Source: Pezicula radicicola (taxonomy: Eukaryota > Ascomycota > Leotiomycetes > Helotiales > Dermateaceae). From it: a DNA stretch of 64,000 bases. The notes beneath the pieces were generated by a model. The model did not search any database. It was not told the origin of the DNA and worked only from the letters and a program-made list of their open reading frames with translations. Both the position numbers and the translations under genes were made by a program. The stretch spans positions 71,968 to 135,967 of the forward strand of contig PDUO01000036.1 in NCBI GenBank assembly GCA_003008705.1. The letters run 5' to 3'. Shown here in pieces: positions 36,605 through 50,612 of the stretch. Positions within the stretch are counted from its first letter, which is position 1, and the number at the start of each line of letters is the position of its first letter.

Positions 36605-38214
36605 TTATGCCTTACCAACCCAACCGCTATTGACAAAAAAATCAAAAATTCTGCCGCCCTTCTGTGCCTCCAATTTGCAAATCTCTTTGACTTGCTTCTT
36701 CTTTAATTTTCCGTCACCCTTCAGCGCTTCCCTCATTATCGCTTCCTTAATCGCGAGGTATGGCTTGGGCATGATTCGTGTCTTTTCACAGAGCTCAACC
36801 TCTTCTTGTGTTAATAACTGAATATCAGGCACGTTTTCCTGGGCCAGGGATATGGGTGTGACACCGTTCAGAGGCTGAACAACGAACTTCTGCTTTGTGG
36901 ACTGTGGAGTAAGCGCGCCATTTGCGTGACCATTCGTGAGAACTTTATCTTTAGAAGGTGATTCACCAGGTGTCTGGGAATCGGTGCCCTCTTTGAGTCT
37001 CTCGGGAAGATTGAGTTCACCCGGCGCAACAAAGGCGGCCGCTCCTGAGGGTGTTTCCACAACGGGTGCAGCCTTCTTGGAGCTTGCATATCGTTCTCTG
37101 TCCAAAGACCCCATTGGTATAGCCCTTTGAGCACGTTCTCTCTTCTCCTGCTCGTACTTCTCGCCCGTTCGGAGATCACCAATTCGCATAGTGCGCCACT
37201 CTTGTAATTGAGCAACGGCTTGTCGCAAATTGAGCTCGTCGAGGAGTCCCTTTTGGAAGTCGATGAAGTCGTTCTTGTTCATCATCCGAGCGAATGGCTT
37301 AGTCTTATTCAACAGATCTCGCTCCTCTTTAGTCCTCTTCTTGTCTATTGCTGAGTTTCGTTTGTATTCAAGGAGCTCATGCTCAAATATGACCTTCTTT
37401 CTCTCGGCACGCTGTGTTAATCTCGAATTGTAGACTTCCATGACAGTTATCTTAAGCTCCATCTCCGGCTCCATCTCGCCTGTTCGAGCATTGATGCCAT
37501 CACCGGGATCGAACTGCATGAGCTGAACTGCCTCTTCTGCCTCATTGGCATATTCCGTCTCAAACTCCAATCTTCCGGGCATATATCCTTGGATTTCGTG
37601 ACATGATGGCACACTTGCTGTAGGCTTCGTCTTTGGTGGAGCAGGAGATGCGTTCTTTGTCTTTTCCTTTGCGTCCTCAATCCGCTGCTTCTTCTTCGCC
37701 TGAAATACTTCTCGGGATACCTCTTCTAATAATCGCTTGTCCTTTGGACTTGCTCGCTCTGGTAGAGGAAACTTCGAACTCTGAAGATAGACTTTCTCGT
37801 AGTGCTCCTTGACTTCATCCTTCGTTCTGTATCCTCCAATATGATCGGCAACATCTGCCCAGGAGCCCAAGCCGTAGATCTCGCATCCTTCCAGCAGCAG
37901 AAGTTCCTCGTCCGCACCCCAGTCTCTATCGTAAATTGGAACGGAATTTTGCTCAATGACTCGATATGGATGGGTAGCAGGTTGGTGATTGCGAGAATGT
38001 TCACCGTTTGCAAAGCACTGAACGCATAGATCGTAGTCGTTGCACGATGCATGAGCGCATCTTATCCGGACCTGCGGTAGTTAGAACCACGCTGCGCAAT
38101 GAAAGCGCTAAATAGACTTACGGTAGAGGTGATATCCGCGGAGCAGACATCACACACGTACTTCACACCTCCCTCTCCGCCTCGAGTCGCAGTCTTCTTC
38201 CTAACAACCCCCAT
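36605..38214 (-). CDS. ADA2: SAGA transcriptional adaptor Ada2
   Basis: Nuclear adaptor subunit of the SAGA histone-acetyltransferase complex, which binds and stimulates Gcn5. Two exons: 38214-38122 and 38071-36605, 519 residues. An N-terminal ZZ zinc finger starts with YVCDVC in exon 1 and continues [18 protein letters not shown] in exon 2. A SANT/Myb domain follows: [20 protein letters not shown] then [21 protein letters not shown]. The C-terminal ~90 residues form a SWIRM domain ([20 protein letters not shown] ... [16 protein letters not shown]). Domain order and length are those of fungal Ada2. The intron lies inside the zinc finger, 50 nt, phase 0. The gene diverges from the AGC kinase gene across 1.26 kb. 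Confidence 0.95.
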
Positions 38215-39475
38215 TGCCGCTGCGTTCTCCGCCTTTGCGCCACTGCTTTTTGCGAGACGAATGTGTCGATATCGGGTCTTCAGAGACTCGCAATACGAGG
38301 AACAACTTCAAATGCATGCACTGCGGCGATGCTGAGATGCTTAATCTGAAGCGGTGGCGCTGTCGTCGCCGGCTGATGTCCTAGGAAATTTGCAGCGTTT
38401 GATGGTTGATGACCCCAGACTTTGGAAGTTGGATCCACGCTAAGATCCGGAAGTGTCAAGCCGTATCGTGTCGCCGACGCGAATTCAGGGCGGCATGGGG
38501 CTTCAATTCTTAGGGACAGCTGAAACTACCTACTTGGATCATAAAGGTGCAATACTTCACTATTTCAATACTAGGTACTATAGATAACTCGAGGCGTCAA
38601 GGCAATTCACAGATGGTTGCGCTACTGGTTGTATCTCATATATGCCGCTTCTAGGGTTCGTACTCGACCATTTCAGGTTGTCAATAATGGTCAGCCTTAC
38701 GAGCGCCCAACTGCATCAACCTTATTCTGGTTTTGCCTTCGATTTTGGTTATTTGGGAATGAGAGGGGTTCAGTGGTTCATATGGATGCGTTTCAACTTG
38801 CTGATCCTCATTCCATAAATCTGATTTGTAAGAGTGGTTCAAAAGACTTTTGGCCCATTATTAGCATAAATCTAGCTATTGGAAACAGAATGGCCGGGCA
38901 ACCTAGATCGAACTATGTGTGCATGTCACAAAGAGAAGCCACATGCTTTGGAGCCATTCCCTGGAAAATGACGTAGAAGACCATTGTGATAAAATTGAAG
39001 TTATTCACATTTATCAACTCCCTAAAATTGTACATAACTGTAACCCCCTTTTTCGTCATTCTCAGCCCCTTTCCATTACGATCGTCCCATCGGATACACG
39101 TGATCGACGTAAACTCCGGGCATCTTAGTCGTGCCGAGCGAAGAGACCCTGGAATCTCGTTTCCTTCCAGTTTGCTGAGCCACTGTCCCAAGCCCTCCTC
39201 TTACAGTCGAGCCCGCAAATTGATATATTAAGAGGACAAATAATCCTCCTCTACAACTCGTTCCCTTGAACTATCGACAGTTTCATTCTCCTCGGTCGCA
39301 CATTCACACTCATTCGCTCATCCCCAATAGCGCCGTATCACAGACTTTGGCGGGGGCATCGCCTAACGTAACCTTGCCGCACTGAGGGACGACCTCTAGA
39401 TACCATCCCGTTATCATAACAACAACATCGACTTGTCCTCCTCACAACCCTCCACTCCGCACAAGAACCCTCAAA
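38215..39475. other. Divergent spacer between ADA2 and AGC kinase genes
   Basis: Holds both promoters and the kinase leader. Open frames here (for example 38617-38976 and 38913-39191) overlap on opposite strands and lack features. 39240-39475 is C/T-rich, as expected for a leader. Confidence 0.4.
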
Positions 39476-41683
39476 ATGTCTTGGAAGCTCACAAAAAGTA
39501 TGTCCTGATATCTTCCATCGGAGCGCCGTCAGACAGTCATTCCGTTAAGCACCAACTTGCAATGGTGGACGGGTCGACCATGATTACATATACTCTTCTT
39601 CCCCCGTCGACCTAAGGAAGCCATTGCTAATAAACCCTTTGCAGAGCTCAAGGAGACACACCTTGGTCCTCTTGCAAACACCTTCTCGCGCTCTCCCTCG
39701 GCCGCCACCATCGCCGCCGACGCTTTGAAGGAAGAAAAGGGAAGCATAGCAAGCAATGGTCCAACAAATGATAATGGAATAGGTATGTTTGTACACAACG
39801 ATCTTGAGAGTTGGCTTATTGATTGCACCAGCCGCATCCGAAGCCATAGCCACACAGCCTCCAGCAGAGCCAAGACCTGGCATTCTCATTGTGACTCTAC
39901 ACGAAGGACAAGGCTTCTCTCTCCCAGAACAGTACAAGAATACCTTTGGCAATCAGTCAGGCCACAACAGCTCTCTGTCTACGGGCAACGGATTTGGTGT
40001 CGCTGGCTCGGTGCGTCCGGGCTCATCACAGCAAGTAGGGAGCGTTGGTGGTTCATCTGCAAATGGTTCGCGGCCACAAACTTCAGGTGGTGGATTCAGT
40101 AATGTTCCAACAAATCACGGCCGCATCCATTCAAAATACCTTCCTTACGCTCTCATTGACTATGATAAGACGCAAATCTTTGTTAACGCTGTCTCGGGCA
40201 CACCTGAAAACCCACTCTGGGCTGGAGATAATACCTCATACAAATTCGATGTTTCAAGAGTAACTGAACTTGCTGTTCATCTGTATCTGCGACATCCACA
40301 GTCTGCCCCTGGATCTGGAAGAAGTCAGGACATCTTCCTTGGTGTAACACGCATTAATCCTCGATTCGAAGAGAAGACGAAGTTCGTAGAAGATCCCAAG
40401 GCTAGCAAGAAGGACAGGGAAAAGGCAGCGGCAGAGTTTGCAAACAGAGAGAAGACACTAGGCCAAAGCGGGGCAGAATGGCTCGAAGTTGGCTATGGCA
40501 CTGGAAAGATCAAGATTGGAGTCGAGTACGTGGAAAACAGAGCACGAGCCCTTAAGCTGGACGATTTCGAGCTCTTGAAGGTGGTTGGAAAGGGCAGTTT
40601 TGGAAAGGTTATGCAGGTCAAGAAGAAGGATACGCAGCGAATCTATGCGCTTAAGACCATTCGCAAAGCCCACATCATCTCCCGATCAGAAGTCGCACAT
40701 ACATTGGCGGAAAGATCCGTTCTCTCCCAAATCAACAATCCTTTCATCGTTCCCCTCAAGTTCACTTTCCAGTCGCCAGAAAAGCTATACTTTGTTTTAG
40801 CGTTTGTCAACGGTGGAGAGCTCTTCCACCACCTCCAGAAAGAGCAGCGCTTTGATATCAACCGTTCAAGATTCTACACTGCAGAACTCCTCTGTGCTCT
40901 AGAATGTCTCCACGGCTTCAACGTCATTTACCGAGATCTAAAGCCTGAGAACATTCTTCTTGATTACTCTGGACACATAGCGCTGTGCGATTTTGGCCTA
41001 TGTAAACTGGATATGAAGGATGAGGATCGCACCAACACCTTTTGTGGCACTCCCGAATATCTAGCCCCAGAGCTGCTTTTGGGTCAGGGCTATACCAAGA
41101 CTGTAGATTGGTGGACTCTGGGTGTTCTTCTCTTCGAGATGTTGACAGGTTTACCTCCCTTCTACGATGAGAACACCAATGAAATGTACCGAAAGATTCT
41201 CAGCGACCCGCTGCATTTCCCTGGCCCCGAGGTTGTTCCTCCAGCAGCAAAGGATCTCCTTACCAAGCTTCTTGATCGTAAGCCGGATCAACGACTAGGA
41301 GCACGTGGAGCCTCAGAGATCAAGGCACATCCCTTCTTCCACAGCATCGACTGGCGCAAACTTCTCCAGCGGAAATATGAGCCTACGTTCAAGCCTAATG
41401 TGGTATGTAAAAATAACACGATCCATATCCACTCCAAAATTGTTCCATGACTAACATCTATATTTCACAGACTGATGCTCTTGACACGGGCAACTTTGAT
41501 CGCGAGTTCACATCTGAAGCCCCCACGGACTCATATGTTGACGGCCCTATGCTTTCACAGACAATGCAGGACCAATTTACTGGCTGGTCATATAATCGTC
41601 CCGTAGCCGGGTTAGGCGACGCCGGTGGCAGTATCAAAGATCCATCATTTGTTGGTAGTGTTCAGGACCGAGATGGCAGATGA
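39476..41683 (+). CDS. YPK1: AGC-family Ser/Thr protein kinase, YPK1/Gad8 (SGK-like)
   Basis: Cytosolic/plasma-membrane-linked kinase acting downstream of TORC2 and PDK1 in sphingolipid and membrane-stress signalling. Four exons: 39476-39497, 39645-39782, 39832-41402 and 41471-41683, 647 residues. The N-terminus (MSWKLTKKLKETHLGPLANT) and Gly/Ser-rich linker match filamentous-fungal YPK proteins. Kinase motifs: GKGSFGKV loop, YALKTIRK with catalytic Lys, YRDLKPENILL, CDFGLC, activation loop TNTFCGTPEYLAPELLLG. The C-terminal extension has a turn-motif region (EFTSEAPTDS) and hydrophobic motif FTGWSY, the TORC2/PDK1-type phosphorylation sites of this family. Exon 4 carries the tail, so correct splicing is essential for regulation. 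Confidence 0.94.
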
Positions 41684-42659
41684 GGGATTATGAGCTGTGA
41701 CAGAGAATGAAATTGGTCGCTAGCGACCTTTCAGTCTGGCGTGGTGACATTTCCCACCAGCTTTTGGTCAAGCAATGGTTTTCAGGCAATGCTTTGCGAT
41801 TATCGTTGGATCAGCAAACAGATGTCATTTCCAGCGTACCAGATTTGTATCGGGTTTTCCGACAGCGAGGTTTCATGAGGCGTTCCCAGGGATCATTTAA
41901 AGCGTCTGATATTGGACGGCTTTGACGTGAGTAGCTAGCTAGGCAAAATCAAAATAGACCAATGCAGCATTCGAGCGCAACGAAGAGCATTGCAGGACAG
42001 GACAGGACAGTTTGCATGTCTATGCAAAACTTGGGGCTGATTACACATGCATGACGCCTAGAGGTTCTATTATCAAATGTTACGTGTGATCTGCAGAAAA
42101 TTAAGTGGTCTTCATATCTTTTTTCTTTCTATTTTTTTTGTCATGTATGATACTTTGCTCAGTCATCAGGCGTTGGCTCGTGGTGGGCCAGGCCAGGCCA
42201 GCCACGGTCAGTTCTCACGTCTCATGTCGTCCCACCAATCGACGCTAGTAGTGGGATGCTCGGAGAGAACGACCAGAACGTCATTCTTGCTAGAACTACA
42301 AACGACCACTTTCTTCTTCTCCTCTACAACACACTCATCCAAACTCATTCTACTCTTTCACCTACCTCAATCATATATCTACTGCTGGTCAATTGATAGG
42401 TGTGTGTCTTCACATTGTCTCCTCATCGTAAATTTGCGCTATTGGGAGCTCTTTGACGTGGACGAGCGACCCCACTTCGAACCGACCTTCCAGGAGATGC
42501 TCAACGGCCGAAATCTTTGCCGGGGATTCATCTGATTATTATCTACCTATAAAGCACCTTGCTAACAAGCATCTTTGACAGTGATCCGATATCAATCACC
42601 TTTGAAATCCCAAGAGTCTTTGACGGCTGTCCGAATTTCCACACGAACCAGCAACCAAG
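41684..42659. other. Spacer and leader of glucose-6-phosphate isomerase
   Basis: 3' flank of the kinase, a GGACA tandem run near 41995-42010, then a pyrimidine-rich promoter/leader for the isomerase at 42290-42400. A possible leader intron lies at 42400-42581. The 152-codon frame at 42077 is rejected. Confidence 0.45.
42400..42581 (+). other. Possible 5' UTR intron of the isomerase gene
   Basis: Begins GTGTGT and ends with branch-like TTGCTAAC, then GACAG, about 80 bp before the start codon. The branch and acceptor are good, the donor only fair. Needs RNA evidence. Confidence 0.35.
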
Positions 42660-44408
<1,749 letters not shown>

Positions 44409-44983
44409 CAATTAACTCCTGCGGGCTACATAACAGGTGGGGGTAGGGTGAGCTCCAAAATGTGATATTCTGGGGGCTGGATATACTACTCTCTTGGGAG
44501 GACGATTGATGAAAAGTGAATAGCGTGAATAGCAAATAAATACCTATGATTTTTGACAAGTCGTTCCTGCAGTATTGTGATAAGGTAGACATGATAGTGA
44601 ATGCTAGTCTCAGATAGAAACCATCAAAATGAAGCGCAAAATGCACCAAGTGATATTTGTAGGTAAGGTTCAAGCACTTCCGTAACTAAGTATAGTATAG
44701 TATTCGAAACCTGGAAGTGTCAAAAAGACTCAGCCTTAGCCTCAGCATCGCCAAGGCCATCATCAATCAGCCTTGTCTTCGTGGTTGTTCCCCAGAATTT
44801 CGCTCGCTTAGAGTTTGCCCAACGAGCCAACCTCTAGCTATCACCAAGCTGTCCATATCAGTAGTACCTGCTGCTGCCACAACTCGCAATCATGGCCTCA
44901 TGAACCATTACATACGGCCTCACGAGCGCATCAAAAATCAACCAACGTGCATACATTCAAATTAGCTCCATCAGCTGGCCAAA
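44409..44983. other. Spacer downstream of PGI1
   Basis: 3' flank of PGI1 and promoter/leader of the next gene. No other feature. Confidence 0.4.
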
Positions 44984-46150
44984 ATGCGGCGCCCAAATAT
45001 TTTCCTGGCCCAAGTCGCAATCTGCGCTGTTGCGGGCGTTGCGAATGCTGAGGTTGCTCACTCGCCGATACCGTTACCTAGCTATCACTATGGCGCCAAG
45101 ATACCTGTTAGTTGTCTGAATCGGTCGATGTAAGTTCTGCTGCAACTTGCGAGGAGGAGATGATGAAAACGAAGGGGTAGTCAAGGGAATATTTGGAGTG
45201 GAGGGTGTTTTGGGAGCTTTGGCTGATGATTTGATTGCGAAATCTTAGTGACACGGGAGAACATATTCAGGACGACCATAACGAGTTGCAGTATATTCCA
45301 TTTCCAGTGTGCAACGAGACAGGGAAGCCGCTGGAATTGCAATACGGAGTCGAAGAAGGTATAGGATGCCCAGAATATCCTCTCTCAACAATCTCAATCA
45401 CTAACCCATCTGCTCTCCCCAGAACTCAACTGTACCATCCCCGTAATAACCGATCCCTTCTTCCACCTTCTCGAATTCTATATCCACAATGATGCCCCTC
45501 TGACCTGCCGTCTCCCCTCCCGACCCTCACCAAGCGTAACGACACTCCCACAAACAACCCCCTTCGTCCAAGAATACATTCCCCTCATCTTTGCCCTAGC
45601 CGGTACCCTTCAACTATCACACCTCCACGTCTCCACACATCTCAATATCCTATTACATAGTACTCCGAAACATCATTTGCATCCCCATGACTCTGGGGTC
45701 TTGGATTCTGGGGCTGCGTATAGCACGAGTCCTTTGAGCCATACGACGGGTCCAGCTGCTTTGACCAAGAAATTGGTCATCGGTGATCCTCTTCCGCTCA
45801 GTTTCAGTGTGCGCTGGTTCCCTACGCCTTCACTACCGACTACGAATGGAAAGGTGGAGTGGGCAGGAATGGGAGGACATGTTTATGCCAGTACATTATT
45901 CTACTGTCTCGTAAGCTTTGGAGCTGGAGCTGCGGTATGTACGGTTTGGTTCTGGGGCGTGGTACTACCGAAGAGGGTTAGAGGTAGAGGACTTGGAGGT
46001 GCGACGCCCTTAGGCTATGGGATTGGAAATGGTGGTGGTGGTGGTGGTGGTGGTGGTGGTTTTGCGATGACCAGTGGGAGTCGGAGTCCTGGCGGGAGTA
46101 GATTGGGGAATGGATGGGGTATGGCTGCTAGTGGGAAGAGGCTTGATTGA
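44984..46150 (+). CDS. Unrecognised secretory-pathway protein with one C-terminal membrane segment
   Basis: Three exons, 44984-45129, 45249-45358 and 45423-46150, give 327 residues with matching phases. I do not recognise the family. The N-terminus is signal-peptide-like (RPNIFLAQVAICAVAGVANA). The first ~110 residues of the mature part carry four Cys in the contexts VSCLN, PVCNE, LNCTI and LTCRL, suggesting two lumenal disulphides, with N-glycosylation sequons. A membrane segment lies near residues 240-265 (LFYCLVSFGAGAAVCTVWFW), followed by a basic stop-transfer stretch (LPKRVRGRG) and a cytosolic Gly-rich tail with a 10-Gly run from GGT repeats. This fits a type I membrane protein of the endomembrane system. 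It is probably conserved in related fungi, but I cannot show that. Confidence 0.7.
46028..46061 (+). repeat. GGT trinucleotide run encoding poly-Gly
   Basis: About ten GGT codons in the C-terminal tail of the membrane protein. A likely length-variable microsatellite. Confidence 0.85.
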
Positions 46151-46758
46151 CAGAATCAATATGAATTCTCTCAGAAAGAAATGGAGGCGGAGTCTAGTGG
46201 CTTTGATGGGAGATATGTTTGGACTGGTTGTCTTGATTGATGGACGTTTTATTCGTTTACATGCAATAAACGACTGGAGTTTTTTGTTAAGTACCTATGT
46301 AATCATTAACAGGGATATGGGATTAGGCACAGGCAAGATGATATGCCTAGGAATGAAAGCTCGTGGCAGCATGCTACAATGCGACGAGAGCGGAATAGTG
46401 AGCAATGCCATGAAAGGAAGTCTGTAATACGACTTCACATTATTTTAAAGGCATTGCATCCAATCATACCTACCACAGGTCACAGCAATATAACCATATT
46501 CAAATCGCATAACTCAACAATAACTTTCAAGGACTGCAGCTTGTGGATGATATCCAGTTTAGTGTAACTGTACAATACAACTCTCGTATTCGTATTACAA
46601 CTAATCTTATTTGACTTCATCTCAACTTCACAACACATCACAACGTAATACAGAACAACAGAAAACACAGCTACGTTCTTATCACAACTCCAACTTCCAT
46701 CTCAATCATTTTTGATCTATTTTGGTCTCAGCATCAAGGACCCTCACCTCGTGTAGAA
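46151..46758. other. Spacer upstream of the TMEM97-like gene
   Basis: 3' flank, promoter and an A/C-rich leader near 46620-46740. No further gene. Confidence 0.4.
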
Positions 46759-47875
46759 ATGGCTAAACCAATACTCGAACGAAAACGCGACCTAGCGTAC
46801 TTGGTCTACTTCGCCCTTCATATTCCGATTATGTTCAGTTAGTACCCTATCTTTTAGCTCCTGTCTTCGTTTCATATCCCTACATAGACAGTATTTTATC
46901 GAATTCAAATTCCTATTCCCGTCCTACTTGATTGTTCACCCATTCACCCCGCTACTCTCTCTTACTCCATCCGCCCACTGGCCCACCCTGTTATCCTTCC
47001 CTCCTTCCTCTCATCTCCCCTTNCCCCTCCTCAACCTCCTCAACCTCCTCAACTAACCCAACTAACCCCCCAAAAGTAGTAGACCTCTATCCCCTCTACC
47101 CACCCCACCTCCTCCCCTCATTCATGATCAATCTCCGTACCTGGTACATCACAACCTACAACGATCAATTCTTCGTCAACCCTCCTCCGTTTTTCACGTT
47201 GTATGCTTGGTTGGAATTGTTTTATCACGTGCCGGTTTCTGGGTGGTGTGTTTGGGGTTTGGTTAATGGTACGTTAGTTCTTTTCCTTTTTCTGTCATTT
47301 TTTTTCTTTTTGCCTTTTTGTTTCCTGTTTTGGTGGGAGGAGGTGGGGGAACTTTGGAAATTGAGGTTGGAGTTGGAGTTTTGAAGGCAATGGTAAGAAG
47401 ATGTGTGCTAATATGAAATAGATCATCATAAAATCCCACTTGTTCTACTTCCGTACGCTACACAGACGTTCATCACTACTTTAACGTGTATGTTTGATTA
47501 TTCAACCTGGGAGACGGATTTGAGTCATAAGGTTGGGTTGACGAGTTTGTATGGACCTTATTTGGTACTTTGTAAGTTTTTTTTCCTTCCCTTTTTCTAT
47601 TTTGGTTTGCTTTTTATGGTGTGATGTGGGGTGTTTTAGGGGAGAGGAAATTGAGGGGGGAGATGGAGGGAAAGAGAGGAAGGAGTGATATCGATGGGAA
47701 TTAGGACATGAATAGTGCTGATGCTAATTATCTGGTCTGAATAGCCCTTTTCATGTTAGTGGATATGTATACGCGTCTTGATTCTGTTATTTCAAAGTCA
47801 TCCTCGAGTGGGAAGACGGGACAGAAGGGATTGTGGGAAGGTGATAGAGACAGAGAGGGGAAGAAGGAACTTTGA
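46759..47875 (+). CDS. TMEM97/EXPERA-domain membrane protein
   Basis: Predicted 183-residue four-helix ER membrane protein of the EXPERA (TMEM97/sigma-2 receptor, EBP-like) family, linked in animals to sterol handling; the fungal role is less clear. Four exons: 46759-46837, 47077-47268, 47422-47571 and 47745-47875. Signatures: YLVYFALHIPIMF and VDLYPLYP in helix 1, TWYITTYNDQFFVNPPPFF, FTLYAWLELFYHVPVSGW and LTSLYGPYLVL. The conserved Asp after helix 1 (IVDLYP) and the LELFYHVP block match the family pattern. Intron 1 is 239 nt, pyrimidine-rich, and contains one ambiguous base (47023). The C-terminal tail is charged (GDREREGKKEL-like). Confidence 0.85.
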
Positions 47876-48839
47876 GGCTGGGGTTTGAGATGGTAGGGGC
47901 AGAAGAGAAGAAGGGGAGGAGGGTAAAGTAGCTTGGGAGGTATGGGGACGTTTTTAGGTTGGGATTATGGAGTGGGTTTAAGGGGGTTGTTGCTGTAGTG
48001 AAGCTTTGTAGGGATTAGAATCGTAAGAGAGACTTAGTAGAATTGTAAGGGTTATCAGAGATAAAAGTAGATATTTTGGTAATGTATCCTATTTTGTATT
48101 GTCAACCGCAAGGAAGCTATTTTACTTATTTTTAAGTATAAGAATAGACCTGATTTGTTAGACTTTTTCTTTATATTTTCAAGAAATTTGATAAATAATA
48201 GCATAATAGTTTTATTATATTAATTATAACAAGCCTTCTCCTTGATAAATATAGGCTTTAGCAGTAATGGCCCGGAATTATTACTTTATGCTTGTATAAA
48301 CGCATTTTTTTTATGTTCATGGTCATAGAGTTAAGTATTATAATATCAATAAACCTATAACCTAAGAACCAGAAGAATTTAAATCCGGGAAGGAAACCTC
48401 CTCCCCACCCGAAGTATATAAGCTATCTAGAAATTAAATTCGCTAAGGATAAACAACTACTACTATAAAGGAAAACTACTACCATACCCATCGCTATCCC
48501 TCTCCTTTATATAGAGAAACACGCAATTAGTTAATCTTCGAATGTAGCATAGGAAAATGAGTTTGACTTCAGAAATATACACATACCCAAGCGACAGGTA
48601 GATTTAGAAGAACTACTGGTAGTCCCATTTACGAGGGCCACTCGAAGAATGAACACTAGCGCTTACCTATATTAAGCGACGGAGTTAAGATATTGCCATA
48701 TCACCGGAACCCCTCCACTGTTATGTCCATCCAGACTTACAAACGTCCGTCCGTAAAAGTATACTGGAAGAGAATCAGTAACAAGCCTAACAAGCTTAAG
48801 GACCACCATACCAAGAGCTCGAAATTACAGTGAAAGATT
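47876..48839. other. AT-rich spacer
   Basis: G-rich 3' flank, then AT-rich DNA (48080-48560) with many TA dinucleotides and no open frame, resembling the 3728-4380 stretch. The promoter of the next gene lies at the right end. Confidence 0.4.
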
Positions 48840-50612
48840 ATGCCATTTCCTAGTTCAGGATGCCAAACTTGCAAGATACGACGGATCAAGGTAAGCGACA
48901 CCGTGTGGTGACGCCACAATTCCACCCACCTCAAGATGAGATACAACAACTGACACTTATCGTTACAGTGCGATGAAGCCCAGCCAGTATGCCAAAGATG
49001 TCAGAAATCCAGGCGAGTCTGCCACGGAATGAGATCCGGAAAGATTAGCTCAGTAATCCACAACGAAAACAGCTACGCAAGCGGTCAAATGAAACGTCCT
49101 AGAGGTCCTCGCTCAACATCAACCTCAACATCATTGAAGCTCATCTTCAAAAATCAAAACACAATTCCACAGCAATCACCACGCTTGGATCTAAAAACAC
49201 AAGCAGTTATGTATTACTTACACTACCATCTCCAATCAAGACAAGATACCTTAAGTATTTCAAAAGGCATTCTAGATGATTTCCTACCAATCTGGCAATC
49301 TAGAAACGAACAATGCCCTCTCCTGGATCTAGCCGTATCCTCCATGGCCTTAGCAGTATTTTCACGAACCCAAAATTATCCAACAGCAGCACTTCAAGCA
49401 TCCCTAAAATACCTAGAACTATTACAAATAACACAAACGAAAATTCTATCTCTGGATGGGAAAAATATCGATCTTTGCTTATTTGCAATTTTCTTCATGA
49501 GTCGATATGAGGATTCTGTACATTGTCCTCCTACCAATCATCTAAACATACAACAACAAGTTCATACTCCTACTTCTTTTGCAACGACATTACTGAGTAT
49601 CTCACATCACGACGGAGCATTAGCGATTCTGAAAATTTGGAAATTTCGTCTTAGTTGTACACAAGCTGTTACGGATGTTATTAAACATACAAGACGTGGA
49701 ATGATCAGATCTGCTCTTTTGAGAAACCTGGCACTGCCGGATTGGATACTGGATGGTTCCTTTTTTGGGGAACAGGATGGTTTAGAGCTTGAATATGATA
49801 GTATCGTTGTACGAATCACGGATCTCCGACAACGATTATCTATACTTCTTAAGGACAGAGAGAGGGAGAGGACCTGTTCGGCGCTCATATCTGACAAGGT
49901 CACTTCTTCTACCGTCAAGGAGCTCAATGAAGAAGCGAGAAATATTGATAAGGCGTTGGAAGACTGGGTTACTCATTTCCCAAAGACTTGGTCTTATACA
50001 CGACATATACTATCAAGCATTGAGGCTGAGTCATGGTCAACAACAGATTTCTATTCGCCAATAGTATACAGCTACACAAGTCCTACGTACGCAGCAGTTT
50101 GGAATTCATACCACGCCAATCGACTACTCATAAACAGCACACGTCTACGGATTCTCAAACTGATGATTCCCCTAAATTCCCCAAATTCATCAAGAAAAGA
50201 CCTGACTCTCCAGAATGAGAGCGAAAACGAGAAGCAGCAATTAGAATGTTTATCTCGCATGAAAATCCTAGCCAATGACCTCGCCTCAAGCATCCCATTC
50301 AGTCTTCAAAGATTCAGTCTCATCAAGGACATAGAATCTCATCCCAGTCCCATAGAATCTGACCCTGACTCAAACACAAACATGGAAGAAAGTAGTCGAG
50401 AATCAATCATCTTAACCACGAACAATGCGGACATAGATCCTTATCTAGCAAGTCTAACAGCATGGCCATTAAGCATTGTTTCTGGTCTTGGAAGCATGGA
50501 TGTTGATGCTGAGTTGAGATTGTGGTTTAGAGCTATGCTTGCGAGACTTGGGAGGATTGTAGGTGCTAGGGTTCTTGAATGTGCTGAGTCGGATCAATGG
50601 CTTGAATTTTGA
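48840..50612 (+). CDS. Zn(II)2Cys6 transcription factor
   Basis: Predicted nuclear regulator of 564 residues in two exons: 48840-48890 and 48969-50612. The 78-nt intron splits the zinc cluster: GCQTCKIRRIK joins CDEAQPVCQRCQKSRRVC, giving C-x2-C-x6-C-x6-C-x2-C-x6-C. The cluster sits at the extreme N-terminus, as in a common Pezizomycotina class with a diverged C-terminal regulatory region. The rest is helical with no recognisable catalytic domain (LDLAVSSMALAVFSRTQNYP and LEYLELLQ-like segments are typical of that class). The target pathway is unknown; the only close neighbour is a broken kinase gene 1.1 kb downstream. Confidence 0.85.

Noticed and set aside
36279..36821. 180-codon plus frame over a microsatellite and the ADA2 end
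   Set aside because: Overlaps the ADA2 coding sequence antisense and starts in a GAGAAT repeat.
42077..42535. 152-codon frame upstream of PGI1
   Set aside because: Runs through the pyrimidine-rich promoter/leader of PGI1; no recognisable protein features.
46932..47384. 150-codon continuous frame in the TMEM97-like gene
   Set aside because: It reads through introns 1 and 2; only the middle part (47077-47268) is real exon.
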